Source of the DNA: CAZZKG01 sp964654825
GTDB taxonomy: Bacteria; Gemmatimonadota; CAZMKB01
NCBI GenBank assembly: GCA_964654825.1
Contig: CAZZKG010000083.1
Span: forward strand, 1 to 12,085
Length of the DNA stretch: 12,085 bases
Direction: 5' to 3'
Shown here: positions 7,366 to 12,085 of the stretch, piece by piece
Layout: each line of letters opens with the position of its first letter
Numbering within the stretch: the first letter of the stretch is position 1
The notes under the pieces: model-generated
What the model was told of the DNA's origin: nothing
What the model saw: the letters and a program-made list of their open reading frames with translations, nothing else
Databases searched by the model: none
Made by a program: the position numbers and the translations under genes

Positions 7366-10300
7366 TCACCTTGCAAGTCCGATAGTACCACTGACTACTC
7401 CCATGTTCCCATCCTTTAGAACGAACAGATATGCTCCGGGTCGCTGCTCTCTCCCGTTCTCATCTTTTCCATCCCAGTGCATGAGGTGGCCTTCAGGCCT
7501 GGAAATAGTTGCGACCTTTTCCCCATCTATTGAAAAGATGAAGAGCCGGGGATTGTGAAGACCCAGCTCGAACATATCAAATTCGATCACGTCATTGTAT
7601 CCATCTGCGTTGGGGGTGAAGGGATTATGTCGCAGGACGAGATCACCCCGCTCTGCATTCAACCAGAGTGTGTCTCTGTTATTGCCTTCTGATTCCTCTA
7701 CGATGCTGGAGTTTGCATCGACAAAGGCTTCTACCCAGTGGTTCCCGATTGTCTCGAGAGTGAATGTCGTGTCATAGGAAACTTCGGTTCCCTCGGATAT
7801 TCCGGGAAGCACCCACTCGTATGCTTCACCACTGTCGGCAGTCATCTTGAACACAAATGACTCGTGTACACTTCTATTGATATTGTTTATTACACACTCC
7901 ACCCGGGTCGGATGATTCACTATGTTCCTGGTCTGTGATGAGGTGAAAGACCTGATCTGCAGATCTGGGAGACGTTGAAGTACGACAATTTCGAGACAGA
8001 GAGTGTCGGCGTACAGCTCCGGAGTGTCTGTTTCTCTGACTATGAAACGAGGATGATAAACGATCGAATCCTGCTCGTCCGGAACTTCGGGGGCGATCCA
8101 GTTGAATGTAAGGCAAGCTTCCGATCCTCCTGAGGGAGGGCACACGATTGACGTTATGGGTGTCGGGAGAGACAATCCGTTGCATATCGTCTCTTGAGAC
8201 GGCGCAAGGTCGTCCCCATCCGGGTCGTCTGCCATGAGCGTGTGTTCGATCGGCTCTCTCTCGTAGTATCGCAGTTCTTCTGATCGAGGGTAAACGGTCC
8301 AGCCGGGTGGATCGTTCAGCACGCCGATACCCGAGAGCGGCACTCTCTGAACATCTCCCGGGCAGGCCTCCTCATCCTCCGGTTCGATTATAAGCGTGTC
8401 TACATAAGGAATCTGGTCGGGAGGTCTGAAAAAAATACACAGGTCGATAGAACCATCCGGAGGGATCTCAGCCATTATCACTCCACCGGTATCGATCTGG
8501 GTACAGCTGGTGTTCATGAAGAAGACCGGCGTGTCACGTTTGAGATAAGCTCGAACAGGAACACCGGCATCCTCGATCAGATTGTCGACTGTCACCCTGA
8601 TTGGTCCACTGACAACGTCGACTTCCGTATCGGGAAAACTGATGGAATCGGGTGTCGCACCAATCGTATAACTATCTCCTTCTCCAAGTAATTGTGTTTC
8701 CTGCGAATCGACGGAACAGTTATCGATATCAAACCGGATGACGTCAGTATCCTGACCCGGGGCAACCGGTTTATATCTCACGATTAGTGTCAGTGATTCA
8801 CCCCGACCGATGTCAACAGGAGGTTGTGGTACCATGGACTCGATAGTGAAGACTGTATCAGAGGAAAGAAGCTGAGCATCGAGGACTCTGACGGAATTTC
8901 TGCTTCCATTCGTGACAGGGAGATATTTTTCCTCGAATCCACCACAGACTTTGACCTTCCCGAAATCCAGGGGATCATACTGGGGGACGAGCGGATGAGT
9001 CCCGGTTCCGGTGAGGGGAATATCATCAACAATAATGTTGCAGTTGTCTACCTGGAGCCGCAGATGATCAGCGTCCGGACCCGCAGTCTCCGGCTGGTAC
9101 ATGGTGAACACCGCCACGGAATCGCCAGGAGATAATGTTACTGGGAGTGCGGGTATCGAACTCAGATGGAAAACCGCATTATTTATTACATCGATGTCTG
9201 AGATATTGGCCGGAAATAGATTTTCATTGAGTATCCACATCCCGAGTGTGTCAGCATCACACAATGATACCGAACCAAAATCGAGAGAAGCCGGATGTAC
9301 AGCGAGTTTCCGCTCGGCGGGAAGGTCGGAAAGAAAGATAAGTATGTTATTGCTCTGTGAGTTAGGGACCGCTATGTCAATGGCTCCGTCAAGATTAAAG
9401 TCACCTCCCGTTATGTCGCGTGGTCCCACATCCGTATCTCGGTAGTCAGATGGGTAGAACAAGCCGCAGTCGTTGGTATAGGAAAGTAATTGATGGTGCA
9501 AAAGATGGTTTACCAGGACATCGAGGTCAGGGGCAGCATCCAACTGCGGGTCCAGATTTGTCACATAAAATGTGAGACTGGGAGGTAAATCTTCCTGATA
9601 TTCCTGGCTTTGTATCGGAAACCCTCCCGTGCCATCATTCAGATAGGTACGCAAATACTGTTCGGGATAACCCTCCGTCGCGACAACAAGATCAAGGTAT
9701 GGAGGAGTTGAACATTCCAATTCTGCAAGCTTGATCTGCAGGGGGCTGTTTGGCAGAGGGATTGAGTCGGTAAAATCTTCATGAAAGTATGGCTGGTCGC
9801 GCTTGTGTGAAAATTTTCTTATTACTGTTTCGGAAAAACTTCCAACAAGAAGATCCATATATCCGTCATTGTCCACATCGCCTGTTGCCATGGAAAACGG
9901 GAACAGGAAACCCATGGGGCTTTCATCATCTGTCAAGGAATTGATTGTTCCGGGGGGATTCTCTCCGGACAGAATCGGTGGACCGATCACGAAGAAGCCT
10001 CCGTTCCCATCATTCTCCAAACCGATGATAGAATTGACGCCTGTTACCAACAGGTCGATGAATCCGTCCCCCGTATATTCCGCCGCCTCCATCTCGGAGG
10101 GATTCACATCTCCAAGATCTATGCTACTGGGAGGCAAGAAATTGCCTGTTCCATCATTGAGATGTATGGAAAGCATTCTGTCAAGGTAATGAGAGGCGAT
10201 CAGGTCGAGAGTGCCGTTTCCATCAACATCAAGCACTATGACGTTGGTAGGATTCGCGCCGGTCGACAGATATACCGGGGGCAGGAATCCACCCCAGGTT

Positions 10301-10875
10301 GCATTCTCGCATTGATCGCTGTAGAAAATAGTGAGGCGATTGGAATTTACATCTGCTGAAATCAGATCCAGGTATCCATCACTGTTGAGATCTCCCGAAA
10401 CGAGAGCATAAGGAAGATTTACACCGCCGAGGGTCATTGTCCTGGAAGGAAGTCCTTCACCGGCATATGGATAAGTGTTGAATGTCCACATGAATCCTCC
10501 CGGGGTTCCCGGAATTATCTCAGAAGTGACGACAGCAGTGATCTCCTCTCCGATCTTGTAGGGAATGTCAGCGTTGAATGACGCCCTGTTGAATACAGAA
10601 TCATAAGTCACCGTGCCCGGATATAACCCGGTCTGGTTTCCGTAAATCAGGAAGTTCTGATCATCGATCCCGGGGGTCTCGTCGGTAAATGTGATGGTAA
10701 CAGATGTTGTCAGGGTATCCACGCTTTGATTGGGGAGTGGATGAACTTCGAGTATTTCAGAAGGCAGCTGGGCATGAAGTCGAGTAGAAGAAAATAACAG
10801 AGCGACACACAGCAGGGACATTGATACAAGACAAAATGGAAGTGTGTTTATTCTATACTTATCACGATTATTCAT
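7366..10875 (-). CDS. Large secreted multidomain surface protein with FG-GAP propeller and CHU_C-like sorting domain
   Basis: This is a 1169-residue protein. The ATG at 10875 was chosen over the longer frame from 10917 because it opens a good signal peptide (cleavage about LHA35|QLP) 4 bp after the preceding stop. Domains in order: SbsA/Big_5-like Ig at about 42-132; FG-GAP/VCBS beta-propeller at about 145-515 with Ca-binding-type motifs GDLNSDGYLDL (161), LDVDGNGTLDL (215), AEYTGDGFIDL (265), GDVDNDGYMDL (332) and GDFNLDGAIDI (491), plus degenerate blades between; three ASH/choice-of-anchor-D-like repeats beginning near HPASLDFGSV (527), YDPLDFGKV (634) and TPDSISFPDTEV (741); a cadherin-like region with DDPDGDDL (883-890); a CARDB-like domain at about 969-1067; and a CHU_C-like end at 1080-1169 (NPFTPNADGYND, HWDGKDENG, RPGAYLFVL, SGTIGLAR). 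In Bacteroidota such an end is a type B type IX secretion signal. The likely role is an adhesin or surface-layer protein; its ligand is unknown. Confidence 0.9.
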   Translation of the reverse strand: MNNRDKYRINTLPFCLVSMSLLCVALLFSSTRLHAQLPSEILEVHPLPNQSVDTLTTSVTITFTDETPGIDDQNFLIYGNQTGLYPGTVTYDSVFNRASFNADIPYKIGEEITAVVTSEIIPGTPGGFMWTFNTYPYAGEGLPSRTMTLGGVNLPYALVSGDLNSDGYLDLISADVNSNRLTIFYSDQCENATWGGFLPPVYLSTGANPTNVIVLDVDGNGTLDLIASHYLDRMLSIHLNDGTGNFLPPSSIDLGDVNPSEMEAAEYTGDGFIDLLVTGVNSIIGLENDGNGGFFVIGPPILSGENPPGTINSLTDDESPMGFLFPFSMATGDVDNDGYMDLLVGSFSETVIRKFSHKRDQPYFHEDFTDSIPLPNSPLQIKLAELECSTPPYLDLVVATEGYPEQYLRTYLNDGTGGFPIQSQEYQEDLPPSLTFYVTNLDPQLDAAPDLDVLVNHLLHHQLLSYTNDCGLFYPSDYRDTDVGPRDITGGDFNLDGAIDIAVPNSQSNNILIFLSDLPAERKLAVHPASLDFGSVSLCDADTLGMWILNENLFPANISDIDVINNAVFHLSSIPALPVTLSPGDSVAVFTMYQPETAGPDADHLRLQVDNCNIIVDDIPLTGTGTHPLVPQYDPLDFGKVKVCGGFEEKYLPVTNGSRNSVRVLDAQLLSSDTVFTIESMVPQPPVDIGRGESLTLIVRYKPVAPGQDTDVIRFDIDNCSVDSQETQLLGEGDSYTIGATPDSISFPDTEVDVVSGPIRVTVDNLIEDAGVPVRAYLKRDTPVFFMNTSCTQIDTGGVIMAEIPPDGSIDLCIFFRPPDQIPYVDTLIIEPEDEEACPGDVQRVPLSGIGVLNDPPGWTVYPRSEELRYYEREPIEHTLMADDPDGDDLAPSQETICNGLSLPTPITSIVCPPSGGSEACLTFNWIAPEVPDEQDSIVYHPRFIVRETDTPELYADTLCLEIVVLQRLPDLQIRSFTSSQTRNIVNHPTRVECVINNINRSVHESFVFKMTADSGEAYEWVLPGISEGTEVSYDTTFTLETIGNHWVEAFVDANSSIVEESEGNNRDTLWLNAERGDLVLRHNPFTPNADGYNDVIEFDMFELGLHNPRLFIFSIDGEKVATISRPEGHLMHWDGKDENGREQRPGAYLFVLKDGNMGVVSGTIGLAR

Positions 10876-10879
10876 TGAA

Positions 10880-11923
10880 TCACTCTGTGTCCACCTGATC
10901 AGTTGGATCGAAACCATTCAACTGCTGTCGGATCTCTTTCGCATCCTCCCAATTCTGCAGCTTTCTATTCAGAACGAACAGATATTCGAGAGCCTCTCGT
11001 CCTCCCGGATGATCGATCGAATACTCCACAAAGCAGTTGAGACATTCTTCATATTGTTCTGTATCGTAGAGAAGAGAACAGATTGTATACTCGAGCTGAT
11101 CATTATCGGGATCTTCTGCATAAAGCTGTTGTAAATGAGGGATCGCCTCATCCATTCTCCCTGTCCGGCTCAGAAGAAATGCAAGGTTGTATCTGGCGGT
11201 TGAGTTCTCGGGATCGATCTGAAGGATATCATCATATGTTGCAGCTGCATCCTGATATCGGACCAGGTCCTCGTATGCCATCGCCCGGAGCAGAAGAATA
11301 TCCGTTTCCAGTGGAAACGATTGCAAAACTTCTCCCGTGATATCAATCAGTTTTTGCGGCTGACCTGTCATATGATATACTCGAGCCAGTTCGAGTTTTG
11401 ATTCGAAGTCGTCGGTATACTCGATTGAGAGCTCGAGATTATTCCTTGCTTCCTCATACTGCCCCAGCTTTGAATAAGCAAGTCCCAGATATTTATAGTG
11501 CCTGGTCTCATTCTGCTGTATCGACTCAATCCAACTGAGTTCCTCTATCACAAGCGCGAAGTTGCTCGAGTTGTATGCCTCTATTCCTCGTTTCAATTGC
11601 TGAAGATCAAAAAAATTTCTGAATTGATCGATCTCAAAAGAGTATCGCTTCGAAATCGAAAATGACCGTTTGAAAGCTGAATCCATTTTGTCGAAGTTAT
11701 CCTGATGTCCGTACACCTGACCGAGGAGGAAGTGGAGCTCAGGGTTGTCCGGATCGGTGATCAAACCACTGCTTAGAGTATACTCCGCACTTTCCCAGTC
11801 ATTGATTCGGTAGTAGAAATCGTACTTCTGCCGGTAGTAACTTGTGCAGTTCATGACAAGGAGAACAAGAGTAATTACTACTGCTCTCTTTGCTTGACTT
11901 TTGAGTGTGTCTGAATTTTTCAT
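10880..11923 (-). CDS. TPR-repeat lipoprotein, first gene of the operon
   Basis: This is a 347-residue protein from the ATG at 11923. The longer frame uses a GTG at 11953 and would add ten residues including an unlikely FFALIDCVE ahead of a normal basic n-region (MKNSDTLKSQAKR). A hydrophobic segment AVVITLVLLVMNC follows and ends at Cys26. The lipobox VMNC has Asn at -1 where Gly, Ala or Ser is usual, so lipidation is likely but not certain. The rest is almost entirely TPR: repeats at about 62-95, 142-175, 208-240 (ILLLRAMAYEDLVRYQDAAATY), 241-274 (ARYNLAFLLSRTGRMDEAIPHL) and 275-305, with characteristic alanines and the DP/P turn between helices. The stop lies 4 bp before the start of the large surface protein, so the two are probably translated together. 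A scaffold or chaperone-like role at the inner face of the outer membrane is inferred. Specific homology was not recognised. Confidence 0.88.
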   Translation of the reverse strand: MKNSDTLKSQAKRAVVITLVLLVMNCTSYYRQKYDFYYRINDWESAEYTLSSGLITDPDNPELHFLLGQVYGHQDNFDKMDSAFKRSFSISKRYSFEIDQFRNFFDLQQLKRGIEAYNSSNFALVIEELSWIESIQQNETRHYKYLGLAYSKLGQYEEARNNLELSIEYTDDFESKLELARVYHMTGQPQKLIDITGEVLQSFPLETDILLLRAMAYEDLVRYQDAAATYDDILQIDPENSTARYNLAFLLSRTGRMDEAIPHLQQLYAEDPDNDQLEYTICSLLYDTEQYEECLNCFVEYSIDHPGGREALEYLFVLNRKLQNWEDAKEIRQQLNGFDPTDQVDTE

Positions 11924-12085
11924 TTCCACGCAGTCGATAAGAGCGAAAAACACTCTGTGATAGAAGCCTGATTTCTCTCGTTTTTACGGAAACATTTTTT
12001 GATCGACAGAAATCAATTTTTGCAGACTATAATCATGAAAATACTGCAGCTTTTGGGCCAGAATCCAGCTTGAGAATCTTCGAGA
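11924..12085 (-). promoter_or_regulatory. AT-rich leader upstream of the operon, probable promoter region
   Basis: No coding frame is supported in these 162 bases. The minus strand has several A and T runs. It also has a TATAGT hexamer (plus-strand ACTATA at 12026-12031) that could be a -10 element, but no good TTGACA partner lies 16-18 bp upstream, and no clear Bacteroidota-type TAnnTTTG element was found. The region is assigned as the promoter mainly because the downstream genes are closely packed and this is the only sizeable gap in front of them. The transcription start is not determined. Confidence 0.3.

Noticed and set aside
7350..7391. GTG start at 7391 for the barrel protein
   Set aside because: It overlaps the end of the surface-protein gene and would displace the basic n-region of the signal peptide, which begins at the ATG at 7349.
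10876..10917. Longer N-terminus for the large surface protein (ATG at 10917)
   Set aside because: It would overlap the TPR lipoprotein gene by 38 bp and place 14 polar residues before a good signal peptide.
11999..12016. TTGAT...ATCAA inverted repeat beside T-runs, considered as a terminator or operator
   Set aside because: The arms are only 5 bp and AT-rich, so a hairpin would be weak, and similar matches are expected by chance in AT-rich leader sequence.

Overview
The window looks like part of a genome from a Gram-negative bacterium with an outer membrane. It has lipoprotein signals, an outer-membrane beta-barrel, and ExbB/ExbD inner-membrane motor proteins. The largest protein ends in a gliding-motility-type (CHU_C / type B) C-terminal domain, and the barrel beside it resembles PorP/SprF. 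That combination is typical of Bacteroidota and related phyla of the FCB group, including several uncultured lineages. The exact phylum cannot be fixed from this sequence alone. GC content is moderate, and I see no tRNA, rRNA, CRISPR array, transposase or phage gene.

Layout. Positions 1-702 hold the 3' end of a plus-strand gene for an aromatic- and glycine-rich, probably secreted protein whose start lies outside the window. A 67-bp gap then separates it from a convergent minus-strand block, in which I saw no convincing terminator. From about 11923 down to 770, eight genes run on the minus strand with junctions of 4, 16, 32, -4, 10, 22 and 4 bp, so they almost certainly form one operon. In transcription order they are: (1) TPR lipoprotein, 347 aa; (2) 1169-aa secreted multidomain protein with a signal peptide, a SbsA-like Ig domain, an FG-GAP/VCBS propeller, three ASH/choice-of-anchor-D-like repeats, a CARDB-like domain and a CHU_C-like C-terminus; (3) 614-aa PorP/SprF-like barrel with a long C-terminal extension that includes a FlgD-Ig-like module; (4) ExbB/TolQ-like channel protein; (5) ExbD/TolR-like protein; (6) TonB-like single-pass periplasmic protein with an unrecognised C-terminal domain; (7) a second, larger TPR lipoprotein; (8) a 226-aa exported protein of unknown function. 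Positions 11924-12085 are an AT-rich leader that probably carries the promoter.

How the genes may work together (inference). Genes 2 and 3 resemble the SprB-SprF arrangement, where a type B C-terminal-domain cargo is encoded next to its dedicated PorP/SprF partner. Genes 4-6 form a proton-motive-force motor with a periplasmic arm, and genes 1 and 7 could be outer-membrane scaffolds. The whole set could be a self-contained, energised module that exports, anchors or moves an integrin-like surface protein. It is similar in parts list, though not in demonstrable homology, to the GldLM/SprE machinery of type IX secretion and to the Agl-Glt gliding machinery of myxobacteria. No TonB-dependent receptor, TolB, Pal or OmpA domain is present, so ordinary iron uptake or Tol-Pal function fits less well.

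For five of the genes the longest possible reading frame begins at an upstream ATG, GTG or TTG, in four cases inside the preceding gene. Starts here were moved to internal ATGs that fit a signal peptide, a membrane segment or a ribosome-binding site.
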